A DNA stretch of 64,000 bases, taken from positions 1,302,001 through 1,366,000 of the forward strand of contig BQMF02000050.1 of the NCBI GenBank assembly GCA_027922465.2, in the 5' to 3' direction. Every line of letters starts with the position of its first letter. The stretch's first letter is position 1. The stretch comes from Turritopsis dohrnii. Lineage: Eukaryota > Cnidaria > Hydrozoa > Anthoathecata > Oceaniidae. Below, piece after piece: positions 22,825 to 34,317 of this stretch. A program made the translations under genes and the position numbers. Below the pieces are notes generated by a model, which saw nothing but the letters and a program-made list of their open reading frames with translations, did no database searches and was not told where the DNA came from.

Positions 22825-23203
22825 AATTTATATTTCAAATGAAAAAATAGCTTAGATCTAAAAACCTGAAACAATAAAAACAACGTTTTCACATCTCAAA
22901 CATAATCAGTAACGTAAAAGATGCAGTGCTATAAAATAATAACAGCAGTAATAGAAAGAAGGTCAAATTCCACTTTTTCTAAATTTTCACCCCCAAAATC
23001 AATTTATCGAAATTTGACGATGAGACTCACCCCCTCATTTTATTATCAAAAAACAAAAGAACTAAAAACAAATATCAACAAAATATCATCCTATATTAGA
23101 ATATATTAGAGTAACAGAAAAATCTTAACAAAACAGAACGGTATGAATAAAACTTTAACGAAATAACTATGTCATGCAACAACAAAGGTATTTTGTAAAA
23201 CAT

Positions 23204-26200
23204 TTACAGTTGTCCAAACCAACTACCATCTCTCACTGCCATTGAAAAAGCCTGCATCATGGATTCCTCTGATGCTATGTGTACAGGAAGGTTTACTTGT
23301 ACATCGCAAGTGCTGACACTTGGCAAACATTTACATGGTTTACCATTAGTTGAGTTACATCCATGGATAAAGTGAATAGTTATATCTTTGTGTAATCCTA
23401 GTGCTGGCAATGTTGGTGAACCAGTTATGAACTGAATTAACTGTTCAGATGAAAGCTCTGGATTATCTAAACAACAAATATGTCATTTGGTTAGTTAGGT
23501 ATCAAAAAGTAGCAGATTTTTTTTGCAGAATTAGCAATTTTCCTTTCTTTGAGGGACTTTGACTTGGATACATTTTCTAATATATTTTCTTCCCACAAAA
23601 TTTCTTCCCTAAGTAATTTATTTTATTTATTTTATTTATAGAATATTTATACAGGTACTAAAAACTTCAGCGTCTAAAATATATACAAAATATACATATC
23701 GGCTGCTATCAGTGTTAGACCTGTTAACGAAAAAAGGATAAAAAACTAAAAATTGAGACCAGGTAAAGTCGAATTTACAATATGGAGAATACATTATCTT
23801 TAAGACAAAACAAAAAATATAGCAATTAAATACATACCAGAATTAAAACAATATTCAGCAACATCTAATAGGGCCTTGTATGTTGTTACCTCTAATGTTT
23901 TTTTATTGGTGGCATCTTCACTAAATTGTGGTTTAAGAGAACTGATGAAATCATCATATTGCCAAACAAACTTCTGATTGCGACAAAATACAGGGTGCAT
24001 AATTGCTCCATTTTGCTTTAGTAATTGACACACATTATAGCACTGCAAACCGTTACTTATCTCCTGAATAACTGGAAGTAAGGGTTCCAGTGTTTCTTTT
24101 ACTATAATTGACCTATAAAGAAAGCACAAAATACAATGAATGGATATTTTAAGTAGAACCAATTGAGACAGATTAATAGAAGTTTTTATCAGTATATACT
24201 ATCTTAACAGGAGGAAACATTTCCATAGAAATTTACAAGTGCTTACACCATAACATATACATTAGATGAGATTATTAGATTATTAAATCAAGAAATGTCA
24301 GTATTTCTTACTCTAAAATAGAATTTTTCTTTTGCATTGTTGTCTTTCTTGGATCTCCTCTATATCCAATACGCTCTAATAAATCTAAACCCTCATCTGT
24401 TGAAAGTATCGATGTTAATTCCAAATCAGATTTTGCAAGAAAGACCTAAATCAAATTACTTATTCATTAAGACATAATTTCAGTATGTTATTAGATCAAC
24501 AGACAAACCGCCCCTTTCATTAGAGAAGTGTACAGTAGTTCAATATATTTTCTTTTCTCTTTTCATTTCTATCATGACAGTACTTATAGTTACTAAGCCA
24601 AAAAACACTAAAATCGATGGTCATTGCAGTTGACACATGTACATGATCACATAAATAGAAAACTAAATAAACTTGAAAGATGGTTGATATCAGAAAATCT
24701 AGTGTGAAATAGCCACAACTATTTTAGTTGAAAAATGTAAAATTTATATAATATACCTTATCATATGTTGCTTTCAGTGGTGATATTTCAGATATTTCTT
24801 TTGGACAAGACTTTAATGCAGCTGTTAGCCCACAAGTTATATAATCAAATATCCAGTCAGCAAAGAATGAAGGAGCTGGCCCTCCATTAACTAGTGTAGC
24901 AGCAAAAAGATGTCCAACCGCTTTGGCAGCACCGTCTGTTACACTTAAAGTACCAAAGTTTGGTATATAACCACTGACATCATTTCCAGTAAAATAAATT
25001 TGCTTGATTGATTTTATTGCTTCTAAATCAAGAAGCAATAACACTGTACAAAAAGAAATGAAAAAAAAAGACTAAATAGAAATAAAGAAGTTAGATTAAC
25101 ATGAAAACAAGGTTATTTAAATTCTTAATACACTAACAAAAAAAACATATGTTTTTGTATACCTGAATAAAATTCCCTTGAAACTCCACCAGTGTCTATT
25201 GCGGGCTCACCAATATAAGCGATTCTATAAGTTTTATCAATCTTATTCTTATTCCAAGTTTTCCCAAAAAATCTCATGAAGTCTTCAAATTCATAATGAC
25301 GTCGTACATTTAAAAGAATTTCACCATTTTCTATATGGCATTTTTTTAAAACTGCTTGAACTTGTTTCATATTAAATTCTATGTTAGTGTCTATATTGCT
25401 AGTAGTATTTTCATCTTCAACAACAGGGTCAATGGAATCGCTTTCATCAAAAGGATCATCTTCATCGTCTATAGAATAGATAATTGGTTTTTGCTTTTTC
25501 TGCAAACAGTCATCAGCATGCTTTTCAATCACTGAAAATGGAAACTTTTTGTTACAAATTGGGCACATACCACAATTAATATCAATGCTTTTTAAGTTTG
25601 TCAAATTTACGGAGCATGATGGTGTAACAGCATCTTTGCTTTGTATATTTTGTTTTGAAAGCACAGAAGTTACAGGAGAGTTATCATCATTAGCACCTAT
25701 ATCGAAACAACTGTTTATTAGTAATGAATTTGGATCAAGGAAATCTGTTTCTTTGAACAACAAGTGACCTAACTCATGCTCATTACCACTGTCATTAAAA
25801 TACTGTGGGTCTTCTTCTAATGGAGCTTGCAGCTGATACTTCAAAACATTCAGTTTTCTTGCATCCAAGTCATGCTTTTTACAAATGTACAAATCAATTT
25901 TGGAGTATGGTTTGCCAAGGTCTTTTTTGTATCTTTCAAGTGTAAATGGTAAATCAGACCCTGGTATAGTCTCTACCAACTTTTGGTCTGGGTAAAGCAG
26001 TATGTACTCATCCAATCCACAAAAAAACTGGTCCTGATTAGCATGTTTCTTTAAAGCGAGATTCAATATTGTGTTGGCATTGGCTTTTCTTGAAACCTGT
26101 AAAGGTAGCTTGCTTCCTCTAACTATTTGTAATTGCCCAGTGTTTTCATGTTCTCTGATAATACCAACATTAATGAGTGCAGTCTCCGTGGATTTCTTGT

Positions 26201-26483
26201 TCATGAAACCCTTCACTTTCGATTTATGACCATATGCAGAATGGGAGGAAGGAGGTGGAGGAGGAGGAGAGGGGCTGTCCTTCCTTCTTCTTTTACCAAC
26301 AAATCTTGAAGTTCTTTCTTCAGTTTTCATTTTTTGAAAGTCCATTAAAGTCAGCAGAGGTTCATCATTTTTGGGGTGTTCATCGTTTTTTTCTTTTTTT
26401 CTGCCACAATACATGCAGAATAGGTCAGAAGATCCTATTTTTTTGCCACAGGAGGTGCAATGCATGCTTGCGGGTGCAGCCAT
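23204..26483 (-). CDS. HECT-type E3 ubiquitin ligase with zinc ribbon and UBZ4 finger (G2E3-like)
   Basis: Five exons on the minus strand, all with GT-AG borders and matching phases: 26483-25163, 25043-24757, 24445-24312, 24112-23838 and 23466-23204. They give 759 residues without a stop. Residues 9-26 are a zinc ribbon (C9, C12, C23, C26). A Pro-run and a basic stretch follow at 60-80. Residues 307-326 form a Rad18-type UBZ4 finger (C307, C310, H322, C326), and an acidic linker precedes the HECT domain. The HECT domain starts near residue 370, shows AYIGEPAIDTGGVSREF, and has the catalytic cysteine at C726 (VSTCDVQVNLPVH). It should accept ubiquitin from an E2 and pass it to substrates. Cnidarians and fish carry many such G2E3-like genes. 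Its position inside inverted repeats with a transposase suggests it is transposon cargo. Confidence 0.85.
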
Positions 26484-26526
26484 CTTTAATTAGATTGTTT
26501 TCGCTTGTTTGCCGGTAAACGAATTT

Positions 26527-26737
26527 ACCAGTAAAAAAATTTCTCGATTTAAAAAATATTTCTAGATTGTAAAACATATTTCTCGATTTTGAAATACATT
26601 TCTGGATTTGAAAAATATTTCTCGATTTTGAAATATATTCCTGGATTTGAAAAATATTTCTCGATTTTGAAATATATTCCTAGATTTGATAATATATTCA
26701 TGGCTTGACCCTTCTCGGCTTCCATAAATATCACTGT
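26527..26737. repeat. Right subterminal inverted repeat of the composite element
   Basis: About seven units of ATTTCTCGATTTTGAAATA alternate with ATTCCTGGATTTGAAAAAT, ending in TGACCCTTCTCGGCTTCCAT. This is the mirror of 21223-21460. It begins about 45 bp upstream of the HECT start codon, so it may contain that gene's promoter (inference). Confidence 0.7.
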
Positions 26738-26878
26738 CGCCGTTCTCTTTCATGAGATGAAAACTTTTACAAAAAATTAATTATGGTAGCAGCGAAAGCC
26801 AATACCGTATTAAAACACCCGTGGACTCCTACTGCTACTCCGGCCGAAATGGCAATTAGTCTGTATCATGTATTCATG

Positions 26879-27055
26879 TATCGTATTCTCTCTAATAAGC
26901 GCCCGGGCGGTTATAAATTTTTTAATTAAGTTTACGGGAGAGGTACCCCTTTTTAATAAACGCCTCCGTTATGGTTATTAAAGAAGTTAATAAAGAGGAG
27001 CGCTTGTTATAATATTTTCAACTTGAAGCGGGCGCTTAATAGAAAGTATACGGTA
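26879..27055. mobile_element. Short IS3EU-type MITE, 177 bp
   Basis: The left end TATCGTATTCTCTCTAATAA plus GCGCCCG is mirrored by the right end (reversed TACCGTATACTTTCTATTAA plus GCGCCCG). It could be a separate insertion or the true outer edge of the composite element. No target duplication was identified. Confidence 0.6.
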
Positions 27056-27369
27056 TTTAAACTTGTGTTCAGCGGCAAATAATTGATGGTATTGCAGTCT
27101 TAAAAAGCGATAGGTAGGGATTTAAAAACAAGCTATTTTAGAATATTAATCAGTTCATCTTTTTTGTATTTCTATAAAAAATCAAACGGCATGCAATCCA
27201 CTCTATGAAGTTATATTGTGAACAAATAGTCAATGTAAATGTCAATTTGATTAGACAAGCATTCAAGCTATCAACTGATTGGTTGAAATGAAATCAGAAG
27301 AACCAAACGAATAAGTCAAACCTACTAGACAAACTTCGTATTTTCGAAGTATAATATATTTTTCAAACT

Positions 27370-27440
27370 GACAAGACGAACCAACAAACCAAACCTAACA
27401 GTCAAACCGACAAACCAAACGTAAAAGTCAAACCGACAGG
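27370..27440 (+). repeat. Short minisatellite, unit about 25 bp
   Basis: Consecutive copies of CAAACCAAACNTAANAGTCA plus AACCGA. Located in otherwise featureless AT-rich sequence (27056-28455), where no gene was seen. Confidence 0.55.
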
Positions 27441-28455
27441 TCAAAGTGAGGAGATGATAAAACAAAATTTGGTCTGTAGTTTAATTTTAAAAATGAATTT
27501 TGGTCCGTATAATGCTTAAAAGTACTTCTGCCCGCATATGCGAAAGTACAATGGCTGAGAACAATACAAAGATCTCCAGATTTCTTGCATGGAAATAATT
27601 TTAGTTGATGATTTACATTCATGGAATCTTCTAATGTTTTTGTAAGGGTATTTAGGTAGTAATCATTAATATCATACGACGGTGATTATTTGTTCCAAAC
27701 GGTAGATAACATAATCAACAACACGTCTTCACTGTTAGCTCGGAAGTTTGAAAAATAGATTTCCTATTTGGAATATCGAGTTCACGGTTTGATATTGTAA
27801 CTCGAAGCTCCGTGTTTTTCTGTCCCATAATGTAATTACAGACAAAAGAAAAACGACATAAATACCTTTCAATTTAGAATGAAAAAATATTTCCTCATTT
27901 TAGATGCGAGCAACATTTATTTATATCATTTGATTTAATTAAAACCATTAACGAAATAGAAAATATTTGTATACTCTTGGTTGGTGATGTTGTTAATGTA
28001 AAGCGTTGTGAACTGGAATTTTTTGGTATTTAAGTGTTGCTTATATTGCCAAATATTAAAGGGTTGAATGGCACACCTTTTTCATACCGCATGCTTTCCC
28101 TCGTCATAACAAGTATAACATCATCAATTTGTGACGAAAGCGAAATTGTTAACCGTTCCTTCACGAAACTTCTGTGTTTTTCTTTTATTGCAACTTTTAT
28201 TGTAAGGACAGATAGCTGTTCTATTAATGTCGTCTAAAAATTTCAGGGAATTTTGTGAAGGGCTGACTTGTATAGCCATGTATGCAATTTTAAAAGTTTT
28301 TTTTTTTTGTTTTGTATAAAATGCAGATTCAGGTCAGTTTTTATCATTATTATTATTTATTGTTATTATTATAATATGTTCTGTAATCTAGTAGTTTTGG
28401 CTTGCCAACTTGACTAGCAGGTTCTGATTCTCACTTTGACGAATATGTTGGAGTT

Positions 28456-28503
28456 CAGAGGCGTAGCTCCACTTTTTTTTGACTGACCTTGAATACGCCT
28501 CTG
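28456..28503. repeat. CAGAGGCGTA-terminated repeat, copy 1
   Basis: Ends CAGAGGCGTAGC and GAATACGCCTCTG form inverted repeats around a 25-bp core. Related longer copies lie at 40588-40751 and 44050-44140. Confidence 0.5.
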
Positions 28504-28588
28504 GACTTCCCGTTTGGTTTATCAGTTTGACCATTAGGCATACGCACAAAGTAGATTTGACTTTTTCATTGATAGGTTGAATATCAAC

Positions 28589-28647
28589 CTCGAACCCAGG
28601 GTCTCTTGTCTTTTCGATATATGGATGGCGGCGAAGAAGACCCTGGC
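28589..28647. repeat. CCAGGGTCT foldback repeat, copy 1
   Basis: AACCCAGGGTCTCTTG is followed after about 25 bp by AGAAGACCCTGGC, so the unit can fold back. Other copies are at 32938-33000 (reverse), 39156-39190 (half), 41713-41765 and 45437-45498 (diverged). Confidence 0.6.
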
Positions 28648-28904
28648 GTTATATGAAAATTACACAAAATCTATCTAATTTTTATAAAACTTGATCCGAA
28701 GAAATTTTGTCTCGTGCATTCAGTTTTTGCATAGTCACATATAACCAATGCAGAGACCAAATATAATTCGTTGAGTTGAGCTCGTTTCTGCAAAACCTGA
28801 CATATTGTTTACATGCTTCCAAGACTTCAGCAACATTTTGGGAAGGAAGGTGTCGTCAATTTGATTGAAATTGAATACCTTAGCAGGCTTAAAGAGCAGA
28901 CACT

Positions 28905-29290
28905 ACTAAAGGAGAGGTTTCAAAATTCATGTGGTGTTTTATCTTTGAAGTGATAACATTTTTGTGTAATTGATTTTGGAGACATTTTCAGAAACTATGT
29001 AGAGAGGAACAATGTAAAAAAAAAGAAGAGAACATTTAATATTGAGTGTATCGAGGTTCTGTCTTCTAAAAAAGAAAATATAGATCTGACCGATAACTCC
29101 TGAATAATAAAGGGGAGGTTGCAAAATTCATGTGGTGTTGTGTGATGTTATCTTTGTATCGATAACATTTGGGTGTGGTTTATTTTGGAGACACATTCAG
29201 AAACTAGTATGTAGAGAGGACAAAAGTAAAAAAATGAACAGAAAATTCAATCTTGAGTGTATCGAGGTTCAGTTTCTACAGAAGACGAAG
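28905..29290 (+). repeat. Tandem duplication, unit about 200 bp
   Basis: 28905-29075 and 29103-29290 share AAATTCATGTGGTGTT, GATAACATTT, TTTTGGAGACA and GAGTGTATCGAGGTTC in the same order, with scattered substitutions and indels. Non-coding. Confidence 0.75.
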
Positions 29291-29810
29291 AAGATTCTCA
29301 TGAAATAATGTTTCGGATGAAGAGCTTAAATTCTTAAAATGCTTTGTGAGTGTTACAAATATAATTCAAAGAAACCCACTGACACTTGAGAAAAACTTTT
29401 GATATAAGACAAGATGTGCACAAGTTTTAAAAACGTTTTTTAAAATTTGCACAATTTCATTTTATTGAAAGTCTTTCTCGAGCGTCGAGTGTCAATTACT
29501 TACATATAAGGTTGCAGAATATATATGTGATAGAAAACAGAATGACATCCTGAATGCATATTCATATTTTTTTTCAAATATTCTTCATATATTTTTCCAG
29601 GATCGGTTCCTCGGAGTTGCATATGAATTTTAGGAGAATTGCTTTCCTAAAATGGTCTCAATAAATCTTGTCAGTTCATTCTTTTCTCTCCAAATACTTA
29701 ATACAATTCGCAGGGTTTTTATAAGCAAGTTATGTAACTTATAGTTTTAAATCATTAGATGGGAAACCATAATGCAGATCATACTTTGTTGAGTTTTGAG
29801 TAAACACTTG

Positions 29811-29943
29811 AGGACTGTTCACAAATGACGTCAACTGTTAGGGGTGGGGGTGGGGGCAACTCAAAGTTGACGCAGGTTGACAGAGGGGGGAGGGGGGTCA
29901 AAAATCTTGAAGAAATGGTTGACGTCATTTGTGAACAATCCCT
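29811..29943. mobile_element. Foldback MITE, 133 bp, with G-rich loop
   Basis: Arms GACTGTTCACAAATGACGTC plus AAC and its mirror GTTGACGTCATTTGTGAACA flank a loop with G-runs (GGGGTGGGGGTGGGGG and GGGGGGAGGGGGG). No ORF. Confidence 0.75.
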
Positions 29944-30154
29944 TATATATAAATATATATACACAACACACACTGATATATGAAATATTTGAGTCAGTGT
30001 ATGTTAAAAGACAAGATAAAAGACAAGAAAAAAAACACATTCGTTCGCACAATATTTCGACAATTATGAGTCTTTATCAAGTGTCTAAGAGTAGAGTTAA
30101 CAATATACAGCTAAGATACAGAATGCTTATATCATTTAATCAAACCATTGAGTT

Positions 30155-31063
30155 CCCAGCGGGCACAAAGACGTCGTAAAGACGTCTTTTCAAGACGTCC
30201 CTAAGGCGTCGCAAAATGGTCGCGAAGTTGGAATCTCAAAAGACGTCCCAATCACATCTTCACTGAAACGTCTCGATAACATCCCAATGGCATCGTTACG
30301 ACATCGCAGGATCATGAAATTTACTCTTTCAAAAACTGTGATAGGCCACAGGTGGACCTGAACCCGGAACCACTGGTTTTCCAGCCGAACTCGCAACCGT
30401 TATGCCACCGGTGCTTGTTGTCAAGACGTTTAAAAACATTTACAATAAATCATTCTATACAGACTATTGCTTTTGAAGGTTTATAATTGTTTCGAAGATC
30501 GATATTGAATCTGCATAGAGACGTCCCAAAAACGTCGTAAAATTATCCCTCACACGACCAATAAACAGAATTCGATATAAATATAAATTTTATATAAGCA
30601 TGTTAGTGTTACTCGATTTATACCGTTTAATGACTGCAAAATGAAATTTTTGTCAGGTCGCAATTTGATCGTAAAAGAATCTCAATTGCGAAGTCCCATT
30701 TTCAGACGTCCCTACGACGTCGCAAAATGATCTTAAGTTTGTAATTGTTTCGAAGGTCGTTATTCAATCCATATAAAGACGTCCCAAAAACGTCGTAAAA
30801 TTATCTCTCACACGATCAATGAACAGAATTCGATACGAATTTAAATTTTATATAAGTATGTTGGTGTTACTCAATATATACTGTTTAAAGATTGCAGAAT
30901 GAAATTTGAAAATTTTTATCAGGTCGCAATTTGATCGTAAAAGGATCTCAATTGCGACGTCCCGTTTTCAGACGTCTCTACGACGTCGCAAAATGATCTG
31001 AAAAGCAAACGACCATTTTACGGTTAAAACGGGACGTGTCAAAGACGTCTTGGGCCCGCTGGG
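30155..31063. mobile_element. 909-bp ACGTC-rich element with CCCAGCGGGC termini
   Basis: The ends CCCAGCGGGCACAAAGACGT and, reversed, CCCAGCGGGCCCAAGACGTC form clean inverted repeats. The element is saturated with GACGTC/ACGTCCC motifs. Its right half is a direct tandem duplication (30479-30736 and 30737-30997). A tRNA-like segment lies at 30345-30415. It encodes nothing, so it is non-autonomous. The terminus resembles MITE family A and the 13172-13284 MITE. Confidence 0.8.
30345..30415 (-). repeat. tRNA-like segment (SINE head) inside the ACGTC element
   Basis: The minus strand has a box A-like TGGCATAACGG (30397-30407) and a box B-like GGTTCAGGTCC (30354-30364) at tRNA spacing, with GGTGG/CCACC able to pair as an acceptor-type stem. 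The anticodon arm would have a 4-nt loop, so this is not a functional tRNA gene. Confidence 0.5.
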
Positions 31064-31912
31064 TTAATGTTTATATATGTAGACCTGAAAATCCTACAAA
31101 TAATTGTCATATATATCTGTATATTCGAACACGATAAAATGAATCCAATTATTCCAAAACTTTGTTTTATAGTGAATTTGTTGGTTCTTCCTGTTCCCTA
31201 TTTTGAACACATAAGTGAATCACTTCATATCCTGGTCTACTTGTTGAAAATGATTTTTTTATTGTGGTTGAGAAGAAAATTTTGTATATTGATGCAACAC
31301 AGTGAACGGTGGCCTGCATAAAAATAAAATGTATTGCTTCCCAGCCATTTTATACACATAATAGATAATGTATAAGCAAAATTTCTTTTATGTAAGTGCA
31401 CATGCTCGTTGGAATTTTTGATTGTATTTCTAGACTGCAATGCTTTGTTTGGATCCATATATTGAACAATTTGCTTTGCTTCAAGAACATGTGTGAATGT
31501 AATTTATTCATCAACTGAAGCCACTAAATTTTAATATAGCAGAATCTGTGACCAACAAATGTTAAGGCATTTATTTGTGATTTGTGTAGAAATGTCATTG
31601 TTGCTAATTTTGATAAATGTCATAAAAAATTTCATGGTTTTCCCCAAGAGCAAATCTAAACTATGCTGTATTGCATTTTTGAGGATGCTCATCTTAATAT
31701 TTCTAAATTATGCTCTTATAGTTCTAAGAAACTATTCTTTTAAAAAAAGACTCATAATTCACCACGCTGCTTTTTGTTTCAGTCAAAATTGCATGAACGT
31801 TCAACTTGTTGATTTTTTAAGAACTTTGTGTGGATAGGCATTCTCAGTGTAAATACATAATGCTGTGTGAATATATGTATATATACATATTACTAGATCA
31901 ATCTAAATTACA

Positions 31913-32760
31913 TTAGATATTGACCGGTCGAAACTTAACTGGCCGACCTAAAACAAATCTTTTCTTAATAGAGTCGTGAGAAGGCGTTACGGTGCAATAC
32001 TTCCGGCGTGGCACATTCATTTTATACTGACGGTGTTGTAAAGTGTTATTTGTCGACCTTGTTTTGTTCCTTTGTTGTTGTTGAAGAGCAATCTTTTTGT
32101 AATGCTGGTGTCTGGTTTGCGAATGGTGTGTGCAACGTAGTTTCGTTGTTGTCTTTGTATGTGTTGAATGATACTTTCTGTTTTGCATTTTTGTAGGAGT
32201 TCTTCATTCGTAAGTTTGTAACTGAATGATCCTTCTTCCCTGCGATATCCGCCTCTCACCATTTTTCTGATCATTGTATTGTACGTTGCGTTGATGTGGT
32301 TTACTTGTCGTTTTGTAAGGTTCCATGTTTGACAGCCATATGTTGAGCGACTGCATACAAGGACATTAAGCAGTTGCACACGAGTACTCAACACGATTTT
32401 CCGATTTAAAAGTTTCTTTCAAAGTTCGTAGAATTTCTTTAATGCGGAATCAATGCGAAGTTCGATTTCGGTATTCCAAGTCAATGGTTCGTCGAATTTT
32501 ATATGGCAGCCAAGATATTTGAAAACTGATACATTATCTATTGAGATATCATTTATAGAAAGAATTGAAGATGGATAGTTCGAATTCAAGTATAGATGGT
32601 TAAGAATCATTGATTATGTTTTTGGAATGTTCAACTCGAGGTGAAATCTGCTTAGCGTTTCTGATAGAATGTTAAGACCACGTTGCATGTTTTTGGGGTC
32701 CTCGTAGACTAGCGCTATATCATCTGCGTAGCCAATCTAATCGATAACGTGCATACCAGA
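31913..32760 (-). pseudogene. Non-LTR retrotransposon (LINE) reverse-transcriptase remnant
   Basis: Reading down the minus strand, GYADDIALVYEDPKNMQRGL (the RT catalytic YADD box, about 32730-32670) is followed by a stop. Then come SMILNHLYLNSN, DNVSVFKYLGCHI and, in another frame, VQLLNVLVCSRSTYGCQTWN with TMIRKMVRGGYRR. These are the palm, thumb and connection regions of a LINE ORF2 in correct order. Two stops and a frame change break it. The N-terminal endonuclease and early RT motifs are absent. Confidence 0.75.
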
Positions 32761-33000
32761 CGAGATAATATGATAAATATTATTATTTATAAATAACGTC
32801 ATTTTGAATAATTAAATGGTATACTTCGATTCTTATCTTCCTCAGAAGTACCTTGGACGATTTCTTCTTTTTGCTCGAATATCCTGCGGTCGTTGTAATA
32901 TTTTCAGCCAATAGAATTCACAGTTTCAGTAGCGTTCGCCAGGGTCTTCTGCGACGCCATCCGTATATCGAAACGGCAAGAGACCCTGGGTTCGAGGTTG

Positions 33001-33834
33001 GTTGAATGTTTGTCTAATCAAATTGACATTTAAAATTGACATTGACAATTTGTCCATAATATAACTTCATACCACTCGCAGCTAATGTTTTGAAATCATT
33101 TTAACTTTTTGATTATTCGAACGCTATTTTAAAAGGTTAATCTCGACATTCATGATGTTGTCAATTTCTTTTGAATGAAATGAACAAACTCCGTCTTTTA
33201 ATTAATTCTTTTTTCTTTTTTGAAATAACAAATAATCTTTCCATAGTTTAAAACGAATTCAACAATTCGTGCGCATTATCAGAAAATCCTGAGAAGTAAT
33301 TCTTATCAGTGGTATTCATATTATATTGTTTTGTCAAAGAAATAGTTAGGGTGTTTTAGTTAATCGTTGGCATTCATTACAAAACAATTATAAAGGCAGC
33401 GCAATGTAATGTTTGTGTAGAATGAAGCGAAGATAGAAAACTTACTTTTAAAATTTCATTTGATTCTTGGGAATATTTTAAAAAGCTGTATGAAGTAAAT
33501 TTTTTTAAAGCTGGTGTCTTTAATATGCAACAGCAACATGAAATGAAAGTGTATGGTGTATGTGTATGGTTTAGAGATGGATTTGTCATGATCTGCAATG
33601 ATTTGATTTATCTCCATGATTAACTGTTTGTAAATTAATTGTAAATAAACTTGAATATGAAAGTTTTTGAGAATCGAAACTAATTTGTCGTAAATGGTAG
33701 CGTGCAAAAGTAAACAATTAGTGTCTGCTTTTGTACCAACTTCAGACTACCAAACTTCTGGTGAAAAATATTGCAATAAAGTTTGAAACAAGGAGGCACA
33801 AACTGAACCTTATCCTCTGTAATAGAAAATAAGC
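33001..33834. other. No gene seen
   Basis: AT-rich spacer between a CCAGGGTCT foldback copy and MITE B copy 2. Confidence 0.45.
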
Positions 33835-33837
33835 ATT

Positions 33838-33935
33838 ACAAAATAATGCCACACCGTGGTTTCAATAGATTTAGAAATTTGATTTAGAAATTAATATTAA
33901 TAATTAAGCCGAAGAATGAAGAATGAAAAATACAT
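33838..33935 (-). mobile_element. MITE family B, copy 2, one end lost
   Basis: AATAATGCCACACCGTGGTT plus TCAATAGATTTAGAAATTTG and the GCCGAAGAATGAAGAATG block match 14748-14879 in reverse. The far inverted repeat is missing. It lies about 380 bp upstream of the FMO start codon. Confidence 0.7.
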
Positions 33936-34317
33936 ATATGCAACAGAAAAATCTCTAAATTTTCTGGTTGCTTTTTTTGCTTTGGTGCAGTAATAATCCT
34001 TGCAATTTGTCTTGAATTCGACAAAACATCTTGATGTTCCTGTTTCTACGTAACATAAATAATCACAAATTAATTGTATTTCAATTTTTTTTTAAGTGCT
34101 AAACAATCAAAAAGTTAATTTGCTTAATTTGAGATACTAAAAGCTAACCATATGCTTTCAAAATAATAAATAATCACAAAAAAGATTGTAGCACACAATT
34201 TCGTGAATGCTGTCCCAATGTATGGGGCCAGGATATAATTGACTTTTCATATGCCATCGGGGAGAAGGAAGGAAATGAGTATAACTCAATGATCCAGTCA
34301 ATTTCTTTTTAGCGAAC

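Larger units (their letters stand above)
21090..26870. mobile_element. Composite IS3EU-like transposon carrying transposase and HECT E3 ligase genes
   Basis: Two intact genes, a DDE transposase (plus) and a HECT ubiquitin ligase (minus), end toward each other. They are enclosed by inverted repeats. On the left, 21223-21253 has CAGCAATATCTACGGAAGCC then GACAAGGGTCA. On the right, 26705-26737 has, reversed, CAGTGATATTTATGGAAGCC then GAGAAGGGTCA. Inside these, both sides carry mirrored runs of GAAATAT.TTTCAAATC.A units (21254-21460 and 26527-26704). The left end also has GAGGGCGGCGTTTATTAC, shared with the short element at 4929-5411. Exact termini and a target duplication were not found, so the limits are approximate. 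The alternative is a host HECT gene that happens to sit beside a transposon. Confidence 0.65.

Noticed and set aside
26549..26753. ORFs with repeated IYFKIEKYFSNPG units
   Set aside because: Translation of the A/T-rich minisatellite forming the composite element's inverted repeat, not a gene.
28034..28237. 67-codon ORF
   Set aside because: No domain, codon use like background, no splice or start context of note.
30345..30415. tRNA gene
   Set aside because: Box A and B are present, but the anticodon arm would have a 4-nt loop and the segment sits inside a transposon. Better read as a SINE-type head.
31559..31837. 92-codon hydrophobic ORF, and in another frame a zinc-finger-like CDLC...CHKKFH stretch
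   Set aside because: The two readings conflict, neither extends beyond about 35 convincing residues, and there are no splice sites.
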